Shown piece after piece: positions 22,935 to 34,620 of a DNA stretch of 64,000 bases. The notes below the pieces were generated by a model. That model made no database searches, had not been told where the DNA came from, and saw only the letters and a program-made list of their open reading frames with translations. Position 1 is the stretch's first letter; the number at the start of each line of letters is the position of its first letter. Location of the stretch: contig CACVBU010000886.1 in assembly GCA_902728285.1 (NCBI GenBank), forward strand, positions 179,315 to 243,314. The letters are read 5' to 3'. A program made the translations under genes and the position numbers. This DNA is from Clytia hemisphaerica. Lineage: Eukaryota; Cnidaria; Hydrozoa; Leptothecata; Clytiidae.

Positions 22935-24059
22935 CGGTTAGTGTAAAACGCAGGTCACAGGTCACAGGTCGCAGGTCACAGGTCACAGGTCAGTGATGAC
23001 AGGTTAACTCTAATCAATGTCATTGCAGAGGAAAATGTTTGGAAAACAAAAAGAATTATCAAAAACATAATTCTCTAGCAATTTCATCCATATAAAACCA
23101 TTTCAAACATCAAAATTTAACCATGTGCTTTTATCGATCTTTCGCAGTTTGCGCCGTGTATAACACAGACCAGAAAATATTTGAAATCATATTATACGTA
23201 TAACAGGTATATTACATATTGTAATGTTTATAATGTTATATGATGGTTACATATAATAAAACAAATCGCTCTAAAACTACCTTCTCAGAAAACTCACGAG
23301 CTTCTGATTGGTGTAATTTTATATCCAGCCATATTGTTATCATCACATTCGGCATGCTGAATATTTTTGGTGTTTTTCTCTTGTAAGACATGATATTTGG
23401 TAATTCTGTCAATATTTTTGTCAAAAATTGTCATTAAGTCATTAAAATGACAATTGACTAATTAATTAGTTTCATCCTTCTAAAACCACTCTCTTAGGGA
23501 CCTCACAAGCTTCTGATTGGTGCCGTTTTATATCCATTCACACTATCTACATCACATTCTGTATTATAAATATTTTTCGTTTTTTTGTCTGTTTTTGCAT
23601 CATATTTTATGATTCTGTTAATATTTTTGTCAAAAATTGTCATTAAGACATTGAAATAATAACTGAATAATTAATTAGTTCCATCCTTCTAAAACCACTC
23701 TCTTAGGGTCCTTGCAAGCTTATGTTTGGTGTCATTTTATATCCATTCACACCATCCACATCACATTCTGTATTATAAATATTTTTCGTGCTTTTGTCTT
23801 GTTAGGCATCATATTATATGATTTTGTCATTATTTTTGTAAGTAAGTGTCACTATGTCAAAATAGGTTGTTATTCTATTCAATTGTCATTTTATAATATC
23901 TAAATAGCATGTATTACTTTTTTATTATTTAATGCGCTATGTATTGATGTTATGTTATGTATATGTTATGGTCTTATTTTTTTTTCCGGTCTGCACTTTA
24001 TTGACCTGTGACCTGTGACCTGCGACCTGTGACCTGTGACCTGCGTTTTACACTAACCG
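22935..24059. mobile_element. Heptamer-TIR element 1, 9-bp TSD GTGTTTCTG, MULE/Rehavkus-like
   Basis: Units A and C hold the empty site with one GTGTTTCTG; here it is duplicated at 22926-22934 and 24060-24068. The TIRs are identical over 58 bp: head CGGTTAGTGTAAAACG, then six heptamers CAGGTCA (the third is CAGGTCG). The interior lacks a transposase and contains three diverged repeats of about 210 bp (starting near 23,255, 23,465 and 23,675, each with a TATATCC and ATAAATATTTTT segment). 9-bp TSDs and repeat-bearing TIRs suggest the Mutator (MULE) group, possibly Rehavkus; this is inference. Inserted after the unit duplication. Confidence 0.92.
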
Positions 24060-25289
24060 GTGTTTCTGGGTGGTTGTTATCTTTTATATTTTCTTAGACA
24101 AGGTTGATGGGCTCATGCTTTTTTCCTTCTTTTTTCCCGTCGTTCAAGGGTTTTTTTATTGTTATTTAAGGTTAATTTTATTTTCATAACTAGGTAGATC
24201 TATCAAAGTATAGGTTGTCTTCTATGAATGTTGACTAGACTACAGTTGGTAGCAAAGTTTTTATGAGAATAATCTAAATGGTGTGATACAAATAGGTCGA
24301 TAGATTATAGAAACCATTTTCTGTTCTGTTTACTTGATTTTTTCGAGCATATTACATGGAATCAAAGCAAATAAAACGCTAAAAATCAAAAAACTAATTC
24401 GAGACCTTTCTATTAGATTTGACACGGCAAGAAACGGCAGACAGGCCTTACAATTTGTAGCATGTAATATTTATGTAATCCAGATCTATTTTCATTATCG
24501 AATGCTGATATGGAAAATATGCAATGTAATCCAAATGTAATTTAGAGTTTTCTTTAAAATTGGATTACATTTAAAACACTTCATGAAATTGATTGATGTA
24601 ATTCAAATGTAATTCGATTTTTTTCTTTCATGGATTACATTTTAATTATATAGCAAAGATATTTGCTGTGATTTAAATGTAATCCTTAGTACAAGAGTGT
24701 AAGAGAAGTATTTTAAGAGAACTTTTACCTGAATGATGTACTAGTTTTAAGTATGAAATATTGTAATTTAAAAAAGCTCACGTTGTTGTTTTTCATGTAT
24801 TGAGAAGTCAAATGGACATTTTCGGACTTTCTTTCGTGTTATTCATAGTATAAACTTATCATGAATGTTAATTTTTTTCTTTCCCTCTACATAGTCTTTT
24901 TATCAAAATGTAAGTAGTATATCAAGAGCTTTCTCTCCAATTACTCTGCTGTCACATGGTTTATTTCGGTGAATTGGTTTACAATACACATCTCAACGCT
25001 TAAATCGTGAAAGGGCTGCGCATTTACTAGTTTGTTTAAGTCGCTTAATGGTTTCTATTCATGATTTTGACTATTGCAATGTCTTCTGGCATTACATCAT
25101 AGACCCAATAGCTGATTGGTTGTAAGTGGCATAAATCCCGTCAATACGTCACTTTCAACAATCAGCTGGTGGGTTCATCCATGATTGGCGTCAAAAAACG
25201 GTTTACTATTTTAATGTTATTTCATGGTAAGGTGTAAAGTATCTTAATTTTGATCTTCATTTTCTTCTAGGCACTAAATAAAAATAATC

Positions 25290-26119
25290 ATGGCACCTAG
25301 GGCATGCACCCCCTGCGAGGTGGGTTACTTTCTAAGCAAAATGTGCACGAGTAGAATAGACACCGTATGTCGGCTCTGTGACGACAATTATTTTAATCCG
25401 AAATGTTGGCTTTTTAAAGACCTGTTCGTCTTTTTTTCGCATACATTATTCATTACTAATGATCGCATTTGAAATGGTATAATTTTCTTCTTCTGGTTAA
25501 TGGAGTTTTCGTTCTTCAAAAAGAGAAAGTAACTGAAAGTGATCTATCCTTAGCAGAAAAATTCTTGAGGAGATTCGTTAAAGATACTTAAAGGCTTTAC
25601 GGTAGGCTTTCTTGAAATGCTTTCAAATCTGTATAGCCATTGAATTATAACATTACATACATACATACATTTAAGCTTAGTAAATGCAAAGGGTTAAGTC
25701 CACGCATAGATCTAAAAACACTGAAAAGATACTGATTTTACAATGTTTATCTTTTTCTACATTATATATCTATTACTTTTCTTACTAGGTAAATCAGAAT
25801 GTAAAGCAAACTTCATAATCTAGTTCACTATCCAAGTCAAGTACGTATTAATGGACCTCTTGGGCGTCAATGTCAGGGTTCAACTACGAAAATTTGAATG
25901 GGGATTTCAAGTATTATTTCCATGGAACACGATTATTGAAAAAACAGGATAAAACTGTGATACTGTATTTTCTTTTTTTTCTCCTCTGTCATTAAAGTTT
26001 TATACACTTTATGTTTTAATCATATATATTTGCTTTTAATTCAGGTAGTTAAATCAGTCAATGTAGACATGAGACTCTCAGAGTTAGTTTCAAGTATGAG
26101 CACTTTGACACCAGAGTAG
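25290..26119 (+). pseudogene. TNFR-like/DUF4218-like gene, copy B, broken
   Basis: The TNFR-like exon has an extra base (at about 25,401) and a deletion removing both candidate donors. The DUF4218-like exon (from 25789) has a one-base loss and its donor GT is changed to GA. The last exon (26045-26119) is still open. Confidence 0.7.
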
Positions 26120-26827
26120 AGTTTTTTATAACAAACTCGTTGGAAAAAGTATATATTTAAGCTGAAAGCAAAACGACCCCTTACAAAAATATTTGAAAAT
26201 ACAAACACCCTAGGAATTAGGGGAGAAACTACGAGTTAACGTTTTTCTTTCATGAGAAATGCATGAAAATGTGCCAACACCACAACCCCACTATTCTATT
26301 ACCATGGTAGATTATTTATTTCCACAGTATTACCAGAGAAGTCAAAATGGACATTTTCGGACTTTCTTCGTGTTATTCATAGTACAAACTTATCATGAAT
26401 GTTAATTCTTTTCTTTCCCTCTACATAGTCTTTTTAATCAAAAATGTATGTAGTATATCAAGAGCTTTCTCTCCAATTACTCTGCTGTCACATGGTTTAT
26501 TTCGGTGAATTGGTTTACAATACACATCTCAACGCTTAAATCGTGAAAGGGCTGGGCATTTACTAGTTTGTTTAAGTCGCTTCATGGTTTCTATTCATAA
26601 TTTTGACTATTGCAATGTCTTCTGGCATTACATCATAGACCCAATAGCTGATTGGTTGTAAGTGGCATAAATCCCGTCAATACGTCACTTTCAACCAATC
26701 AGCTGGTGGGTTCATCCATGATTGGCGTCAAAAAACGGTTTACTATTTTAACGTTATTTCATGGTAAGGTGTAAAGTATTCTTAATTTTGATCTTCATTT
26801 TCTTCTAGGCACTAAATAAAAATAATC

Positions 26828-27665
26828 ATGGCACCTAGGGCATGCACCCCCTGCCAGGTGGGTTACTTTCTAAGCAAAATGTGCACGAGTAGAACAGACA
26901 CCGTATGTCGGCTCTGTGACGACAATTATTTTAATCCGAATGTTGGCTTTTTAAAGACCTGTATGAGGTACGTTCGTCTTTTTTTTTCGCATACATTATT
27001 CATTACTAATGATCGCATTTGAAATGGTATAATTTTCTTCTTCTGGTTAATGGAGTTTTCGTTCTTCAAAAAGAGGAAGTAACTGAAAGTGATCTATCCT
27101 TAGCAGAAAAATTCTTGAGGAGATTCGTTAAAGATACTTAAAGGCTTCGGTAGGCTTTCTTTGAAATGCTTTCAAATCTGTATAGCCATTGAATATATAA
27201 CATTACATACATACATTTAAGCTTAGTAAATGCAGAGGGTTAAGTCCACGCATAGATCTAAAAACACCGAAAAGATACTGATTTTACAATGTTTATCTTT
27301 TTCTACATTATCTATTACTTTTCTTACTAGGTAAATCAGAATGTAAAGCAAACTTTCATAATCTAGTTCACTATCCAAGTCAAGTACGTATTAATGGACC
27401 TCTTTGGGCGTCAATGTCAGGGTTCAACTACGAAAATTGGAATGGGGATTTCAAGTATTATTTCCATGGAACACAGATGATTGAAAAACAGGTATAAAAC
27501 TGTGATACTGTATTTTCTTTTTTTTTCTCATCTGTCATGAAAGTTTTAAACATTTTATGTTTTAATCATATATATTTTGCTTTAATTCAGGTAGTTAAAT
27601 CAGTCAATGTAGACATGAGACTCTCAGAGTTAGTTTCAAGTATGAGCACTTTGACACCAGAGTAG
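26828..27665 (+). CDS. TNFR-like/DUF4218-like gene, copy B'
   Basis: Exons 26828-26967, 27331-27491 and 27591-27665 match copy A closely and are all open; the first reads CTPCQVGYF where A has CTPCEVGYF. As in A, the donor choice at the end of exon 1 decides whether exon 2 is reached in frame. This copy lacks the 2.1-kb intron insertion, so it is the most compact intact version. Confidence 0.45.
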
Positions 27666-28291
27666 AGTTTTTATAACAAACTAGTTGGAAAAAGGTATGT
27701 ATTTAAGCTGAAAGCAAAACGACCCCTTACAAAAATATTTGAAAATACAAACCCCTAGGATTAGGGGGAGAAACTACGAGTTAACGTTTTTCTTTCATGA
27801 GAAATGCATGAAAATGTGCCAACAACCACAACCCCACTATTTTATTACCATGCTAGATTATTTATTTCAACAGTATTACCAGTATCTACAGTAATACTAC
27901 ATAGAATTGTTCCAATTTTGGTTTTTATCATTTATTTGATTTTTTTAACACTTTAGAGATGCTGAAAATGAATTTCAATGTCATAGACCCTTCACAACTC
28001 TCACAGAGACCCCTAACATTCCTCAACTCAAGGAATTTGTCAATCAAGGCAATCAAACATTAATACTATATATTACATACCAAAACCTTTAGCCATAGGT
28101 TTTATCGTGTGCAAAAGTTGATTTAAAGTTTCCCGATCAAATTGATAAAACGAATTCAGAGGAGATCTCAGAGCCCTTGAAGACGGGCTGAATAGTTTGC
28201 TAGAGATTTTAGAACTCCTGATTAACAAATTTATGATTTATTTCTCGTGAGTAAAAGTTACTTTGATTGAGGTTTTTGCATTTTATTCTAG

Positions 28292-29309
28292 AGATACTTT
28301 GTATGAATTCCAAAGACTACAAACAAAATGCTTTGCTCTTAAATCCGAAAAATATACCCGCTCACCATCAAGAGACAACGCTGCCATTCATTTCGATTTT
28401 CATGGTGACAACAAGTTTGGTTTGATTAACTATTTTATACAGGTATGTGTACATAAAATTTTCATGTAAATACACGGTCAGCTTCAGACTATACATGATT
28501 TCAATCTAATTTACTCGTAATTCACAGAGATTCTAAATCTGAATATGTTATTAAATTTCAATGTTTTATTTGTACTTAATTATGTAATTATTAAATTAAT
28601 TACAAAATTATTTATTTATGTAGTCAAAATTTTGACCGTGTTTTTACAGACACAGTGTAATGTCAAATTTTGTTATGCTAGATTTTTAAACCAAACTGGG
28701 ACATATACTTATTTGTATTAACTTTGAGGCCTTTTTAAGAAATAAAGAATGCATGAAACTGATGTATTTTAAATGTATTAATTCACTCAGCATGACATTG
28801 CCATATGTATCTTGGTTAAGCGAACTATTCGGTCCAAAGATTTGAAGTTTTAGATTTATAGATAATATTTCATGTTTTAGGTAAACGAACGTGAGCATAT
28901 TTTGGCTGTCTTGAATTTATTGACGATGGTAGATGAAGTTCCTTACGGAAAATTTAATGATGAGACTTTCCATGTATCTCACATAAAGTCTTTTAAAAGG
29001 TATATCTATTCGTTTTTTGCCTCATTCGTTTTTTTTCGTTTTTTACTCTTTTATTAATAAAAATATAACATCAGAATATAAAATAAGGGAAAAAAGTAAA
29101 TGTCCATCTTAGAGGTGGTATAACATATATATCTGTTGCTCCAGGAAGATTAGTCCTTCTGAAATCATTTCTTAATTATTGTTCTTTGTTCTAGGTCAGA
29201 TGAGTATGTAGCTATCAAAGTAGGCAGCATTTTGGACAAAAAAGTTTATCTAACCAAGAACGACACTATATTTTTAGTTGATTTTGTGAACAGTAATGAA
29301 AGTGATTAA
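28292..29309 (+). CDS. Transposase-derived C-terminal domain, copy C
   Basis: Exons 28292-28442, 28881-28999 and 29195-29309 (TAA). Same phases as copy A, no frameshift, only scattered substitutions (for example Cys to Tyr in the KKV-x-LTKND segment). A and C stay open while B is broken, which hints at constraint or simply at youth. Confidence 0.5.
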
Positions 29310-29473
29310 GAAGAAATAGAATTTTAGGCCATTTTTCGACGTTTTCGTTGTGCCATTTTCCTGAAAGTGGATTTAATTTCGAGAATGAGCCCGAAATCAG
29401 CTAAAAGTGGTCTTGAAACGGTATTATCTACAAAAATAGAAGATATAGGGTGGGTTTCCTTTCTAAATACAAT

Positions 29474-29651
29474 ACACCTTTTCGACCGTAGCCGCCAATT
29501 GCTGCGCGGGCATTTTTAATCACCCTAAACTCGATTCAATCCTTTTTTTACACTTTTTTCTATTGTCTTCAGGCGCGAAAAAAGACTAGGACGGTTTTAG
29601 GGTGGTAAAAAATGCCCGCACGGCAATTAGCAGCTACGGTCGAAAAGGCGT
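29474..29651. mobile_element. Palindromic MITE, copy in unit C
   Basis: Complete copy orthologous by position to 21,856-22,033; confirms insertion before the duplication. Confidence 0.8.
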
Positions 29652-31986
29652 ATTTCAAAAATTTCCTGTCAATTTAATTTTGCTAGTCAGCAATCTTCTT
29701 ATAAGTATTTTTCTGGTAATAATTTTTAATTATTATTCTGATAATTATCGAAATAAAAATTGAAAGTATCATAATTTTTCTATCCCCAACGTACTAAAAA
29801 TCAAAATAAGTGGAAAGAAATTAAATAAAAATTTTTCATAAGTTCACTAAACGAAATTTTGCTAAGCACACTTCTTTCCCTGTGTGCTTAAAAAAGATAG
29901 TGTATTTTAAGTGGCTAGCCATGAAAAATATTCAATACTTTTAGATAGTATTTATTGATATCTACCCCCATAAGCCTATCAAACAGAACGGTATAACAGT
30001 TAACATGAAATGTATTTTACTAGTTACACAGTCTTCTCGAGGTGGGATACGGGATATACTCAATCTATAATTGTAGCAGCACATTATCACTCGTCCTGAA
30101 AATAACCTGGTAATCTTTTTTTGTTATAGACAATAAATAATAACTAATGATAAAAAATAATAAATGATTGGATCGCTGATGTTACTGATCAAGTCGGAGA
30201 ATTTGAATGGCGGAGATTGTTAACTAAGCTACTGACAGCTACTGAACATCTTAGAGAGACTCACCCATTGGTGAACAATCAACTATTGAATTAGTGAGTC
30301 TATTGGGCCTTTCCAGAAAAAAGATTGAGCATGGAGATGTAGGATATGTGGTTAACAGGAAATCAACCCATGTCCAGAGGTAAATTTACGGGGGTCAAGT
30401 TACCTTTTCGTTCAGGGGTAGAACTACTGTCCGGGTGGGTGAAAGAGCTTTTATCCTCCTTCCCCTGCACATTCCTTTTCAGGATGGGATTGAGGCAAGT
30501 TTATTTTATTGAAATATGGTAATTTTGCAAATGGAAACTTTGATAAATCGGGTGTTTCTGGGTGGTTGTTATATTTTATATTTTCTTAGACAAGGTTGAT
30601 GGGCTCATGCTTTTTTCCTGCTTTTTTCCCGTCGTTCAAGGGTTTTTTTTTTGTTATTAAAGGTTAATTTTATTTTCATAACTAGGTAGATCTATCAAAG
30701 TATAGGTTGTCTTCTATGAATGTTGACTAGACTACAGTTGGTAGCAAAGTTTTTATGAGAATAATCTAAATGGTGTGATACAAATAGGTCGATAGGTTAT
30801 GGAAACCATTTTCTGTTCTGTTTACTTGATTTTTCGTACATATTACATGGAATCAAAGCAAATAAAACGCTAAAAATCAAAAAACTAATTCGAGACCCTT
30901 CTATTAGATTTGACACGGCAAGAAACGGCAGACAGGCCTTACAATTTGAAGCATGTAATATTTATGTAATCCAGATCTATTTTCACTATCGAATGCTGAT
31001 ATGGAAAATATGGAATGTAATCCAAATGTAATTTAGAGTTTTCTTTTAAATTGGATTACATTTAAAACACTTCATGAAATTGATTGATGTAATTCAAATG
31101 TAATTCGATTTTTTTCTTTCATTGGATTACATTTTAATTATATAGCAAAGATATTTGCTGTGATTTAAATGTAATCCTTTTTTTTCAGGAATTACGAATT
31201 ACATTTAAATCATATCATGAGTTGGATTACGTTTAAACCACTTCTTGATTGCATTTAGATTTTTTTCCATTTGTAAGGGATTCGACTTGTTTTACAGTGA
31301 AGACGAGTCTGTGTGTATGATATGTATATTCTTGTTATTTTGATTGACCATACATGTATGGTTCATAGTACAAGAGTGTATAAGAGAAGTAAGAGAACTA
31401 TTTTAAGAGAACTTTTTACCTGAATGATGTACTAGTTTTAAGTATGAAATATTGTAATTTAAAAAAAGCTCATGTTGTTGTTTTTCATGTATTGAGAAGT
31501 CAAAATGGACATTTTCGGACTTTCTTTCGTGTTATTCATAGTACAAACTTATCATGAATGTTAATTTTTTTCTTTCCCTCTACATAGTCTTTTTAATCAA
31601 AAATGTATGTAGTATATCAAGAGCTTTCTCTCCAATTACTCTGCTGTCACATGGTTTATTTCGGTGAATTGGTTTACAATACACATCTCAACGCTTAAAT
31701 CGTGAAAGGGCTGCGCATTTACTAGTTTGTTTAAGTCGCTTAATGATTTCTATTCATAATTTTGACTATTGCAATGTCTTCTGGCATTACATCATAGACC
31801 CAATAGCTGATTGGTTGTAAGTGGCATAAATCCCGTCAATACGTCACTTTCAACCAATCAGCTGGTGGGTTCATCCACGATTGGCGTCAAAAAACGGTTT
31901 ACTATTTTGACGTTATTTCATGGTAAGGTGTAAAGTATTCTTAATTTTGATCTTCATTTTCTTCTAGGCACTAAATAAAAATAATC

Positions 31987-33095
31987 ATGCCACCTAGGGC
32001 ATGCACCCCCTGCCAGGTGGGTTACTTTCTAAGCAAAATGTGCACGAGTAGAACAGACACCGTATGTCGGCTCTGTGACGACAATTATTTCAATCCGAAT
32101 GTTGGCTTTTTAAAGACCTGTATGAGGTACGTTCGTCTTTTTTTCGCATACATTATTCATTACTAATGATCGCATTTGAAATGGTATAATTTTTGTGGTG
32201 ATAATTATAACACAAAACTGATTTCATGGACGGAAAAGTTACTTTTAATTCTTAAATGTTCACCGTGCAAACGTAATGAAATAGTCGACAAACCGTGCAC
32301 CCCGATAAACGATATAAAATGTAAATGTGAAAAACAGAATCACATTTATGACAAAGTCAAACCATGTCAGGCGTGTCCGAAGGTTTGTATAGTCCGTTCA
32401 ATCTCATTTGGATAATACTTTTTTGATAAACTCCCAGCTATATTGTTTTTTTTTAAATCTCTTTTTCAAACTTTTTATATCTTACCTGCCCTAATTTAAC
32501 GCCGGCCTTTGTTACGACAAAGCTCAGTGTTTTTCATTTTTAGCCCGACCGTAATATAATTCAGACCCCTTACGCCGGCCCTTATTACGCCAGAGACGGA
32601 AAAATAACGCCAATAAGGGCCGTCCAGCAGCAGATCGAGGTATTGAGATCCAAAGCCCATAGGGTAACTTTCGACAGCGAAGACCTCCACGATTTAAAGA
32701 GAATGTTTAAATCGTACTGCAATATGAAAGGTATGACAACAATTTCACCATCTGGCAAAAGTGCTTTAGTTGTTGCTTTTGGATACCAAGTTTACGCTTG
32801 TAATCGATATTGTAGTTCTTTGCCATACAGCTATGTAATTGCTCGGTGGCACTCAAAGGAAAACAAGAAAGAGTTTCGCCCTGCAGTAATCCAGGATTTG
32901 TTTGAAATCGAAGCATCTGGAGACGACACGGAGCTGAAAATATTTTGGGTTGCTCGTCTAAAATGGTTCAAAGAAGTCGAGCCAGCGAGTGATAAATTTC
33001 ATTATGGCAATAATGCACATTTAACCTTGTGGGACACACATACATTCTCGTACGATTTATTAAAATCCGCTTTGTTTACAGGCATGAAGAGTTGA
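31987..33095 (+). CDS. TNFR-like exons leading to a long unrecognised C-terminal exon
   Basis: Exon 1 (31987-32126) is the array's TNFR-type repeat. A second cysteine-rich exon ending at 32382 encodes CSPCKRNEIVDKPCTPINDI then KCKC...PCQACPK, which continues TNFR-like spacing; its acceptor is unclear (the base pair before the expected join is AA, not AG). The last exon (32544-33095, TGA) follows in phase 0 and encodes 183 residues: PYYARDGKITPIRAVQQQIE, then SALVVAFGYQVYAC, FRPAVIQDLFEIEA and IFWVARLKWFKEVEP. This looks like a compact beta-rich domain similar in flavour to BAH-like tails of transposon proteins, but I do not recognise it. No transmembrane segment or signal peptide is visible. 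Confidence 0.4.
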
Positions 33096-33714
33096 AGCTG
33101 AAAGAAGGACGAAAGACTGTAACCATAGCAATAGAACTACCTTTTTCAGTCTTTTTTGTAAATTTCCTGATTTAATTTATTAAATGCCATCACTTCCTAA
33201 CCTTCCATTTCAAAATATTATCTGATTTTAAATGTACGTACACGTCAAAACTAAGAAAGTTTTGTTTTACCAGACACTTTTAGGCAACTCAAATTTTCTG
33301 TTCAAGCCAGGAGTTACTAAATCAGGATTTTGGTTTTGTAGCCTGGGTTGCGAAGTCTAGTTACTTCATTTTTTGGCAATTTTCAGGAAAAAATGTGTAC
33401 ATGACAGAAAAAAGCGCCGCCGATCTCACGTCGGGAGGTCGTCAGTAGGGACCTTACGAATCGGCGACGCCGCTTTAGATGACGCCGTATAAAACAGAGA
33501 AAAAAGTGTTCTTCTTGTGGAATTTGGAGCTTAAAATTTTGTTACCGTGTAACAAAAACTGGATAAAAAGAAGAAATAACCAGAACTGAAGGTGCTGTGG
33601 AAAAACGAGACGAAAAGAAGAATTATTCGTGGAGAAAAACAACATTTATGAGCATTTTTTAAACTTTTAACGTCAATTCAGCAAAGCAGAAAAATCAAAA
33701 CAAAAGAAGATATC

Positions 33715-34437
33715 ATGGGAAAACAAGGAAAAAAACAACCGCAATCACCTGCAGTAACCCGTACTGCAGCCGAAAAACGACTAATGGAAAGAATTTTTGA
33801 GCTTGAGAACAAGGTAGAACTTCTTGATCAAAAAGTCGAATCTCTTGAAAACACTGTTGAGCCACTGAAATTAAAAATCAGCAAGCTCACTGACCAAAAT
33901 GCGGTACTCACCTCTGTAGTAGAGAACCTGAAGACACGAGCGGAAGAAAACCAGCAGTACAGCAGAAGAAACTGTCTCGTTCTTGAAGGAATCACGCTTT
34001 CGAACAACGAAACCATACCGGCTCTGGAGGGGAAAGTGGTTGCCGCACTAACGAAAGAGCTAGGGATCGAAAAATCTGAAATAGATGCTAACTTCGACAA
34101 GACCCATAGGATCGGCCCTATCAGAGACAACAAACAAAGAACAATCGTGAGATTCAAGAAACATTCACTGGTGGAAAAAATCTATTATAAACGCAAATCG
34201 ACCAAGAAGATTAGTGTTAAACCATCTCTAACAAAATACCGGATAAATACCTTAAATGATGTTCGAAATAGATTCGAAAGAAGTGATTTGGTGGAGTTTT
34301 TCTATACTGATGTTCACGGCAACATGAAGGTACGCTTTAAAGAACAACTAAATGGAAGGTTTGTCCACAATTTTTACTCTGAGAATGAACTATCAGAACT
34401 GGTATTTGAAATCGAAAATCTTCATCGCTACGAATAG
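33715..34437 (+). CDS. LINE ORF1p, coiled coil plus RRM-like nucleic-acid-binding protein
   Basis: 240 residues. Residues about 20-75 form a heptad-rich coiled coil (ERIFELENKVELLDQKVESL...), followed by SRRNCLVLEGI and KTHRIGPIRDNKQRTIVRFK, which match the RRM and C-terminal domains of L1-type ORF1 proteins (Transposase_22 family). Such proteins trimerise and coat the LINE RNA. ATG at 33715 is the first in frame, and a 183-nt spacer separates it from ORF2. Confidence 0.85.
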   Translation: MGKQGKKQPQSPAVTRTAAEKRLMERIFELENKVELLDQKVESLENTVEPLKLKISKLTDQNAVLTSVVENLKTRAEENQQYSRRNCLVLEGITLSNNETIPALEGKVVAALTKELGIEKSEIDANFDKTHRIGPIRDNKQRTIVRFKKHSLVEKIYYKRKSTKKISVKPSLTKYRINTLNDVRNRFERSDLVEFFYTDVHGNMKVRFKEQLNGRFVHNFYSENELSELVFEIENLHRYE

Positions 34438-34620
34438 TGTTTTCTATATATAATAATGTGATATCTTCAAATTTATCAATCAAAATTTAAGAAACAAACT
34501 CTGCTAAGCTGAATTGAGCTAAACTTCTGAAACTCTAAAAACTCTTAACCGAGCCTCAAAAGTTAAACTATAGTCTTTTTTGAAAAATTCAAAACATTTG
34601 CAAAACTTCATATCTAGGAC

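Larger units (their letters stand above)
20313..27927 (+). repeat. Segmental tandem duplication, units B and partial B'
   Basis: B spans 20,313 to about 26,336. It then jumps back to sequence equivalent to 16,590 of unit A, giving a partial unit B' (26,337-27,927) with a second TNFR-like exon set. The junction at about 26,336 (ATTACCAG-AGAAGTC) is an unequal-exchange or deletion scar. Confidence 0.85.
27928..32185 (+). repeat. Segmental tandem duplication, unit C
   Basis: Matches A and B up to about 32,185, in the intron after the TNFR-like exon; beyond that the sequence is unique. This is the right breakpoint of the array. Confidence 0.9.

Noticed and set aside
22951..24043. Regular CAGGTCA repeats as a CRISPR-like array
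   Set aside because: Units are 7 bp without spacers and form the two TIRs of a transposon with a 9-bp TSD.
33828..34157. 109-codon minus-strand frame
   Set aside because: Antisense shadow of LINE ORF1.
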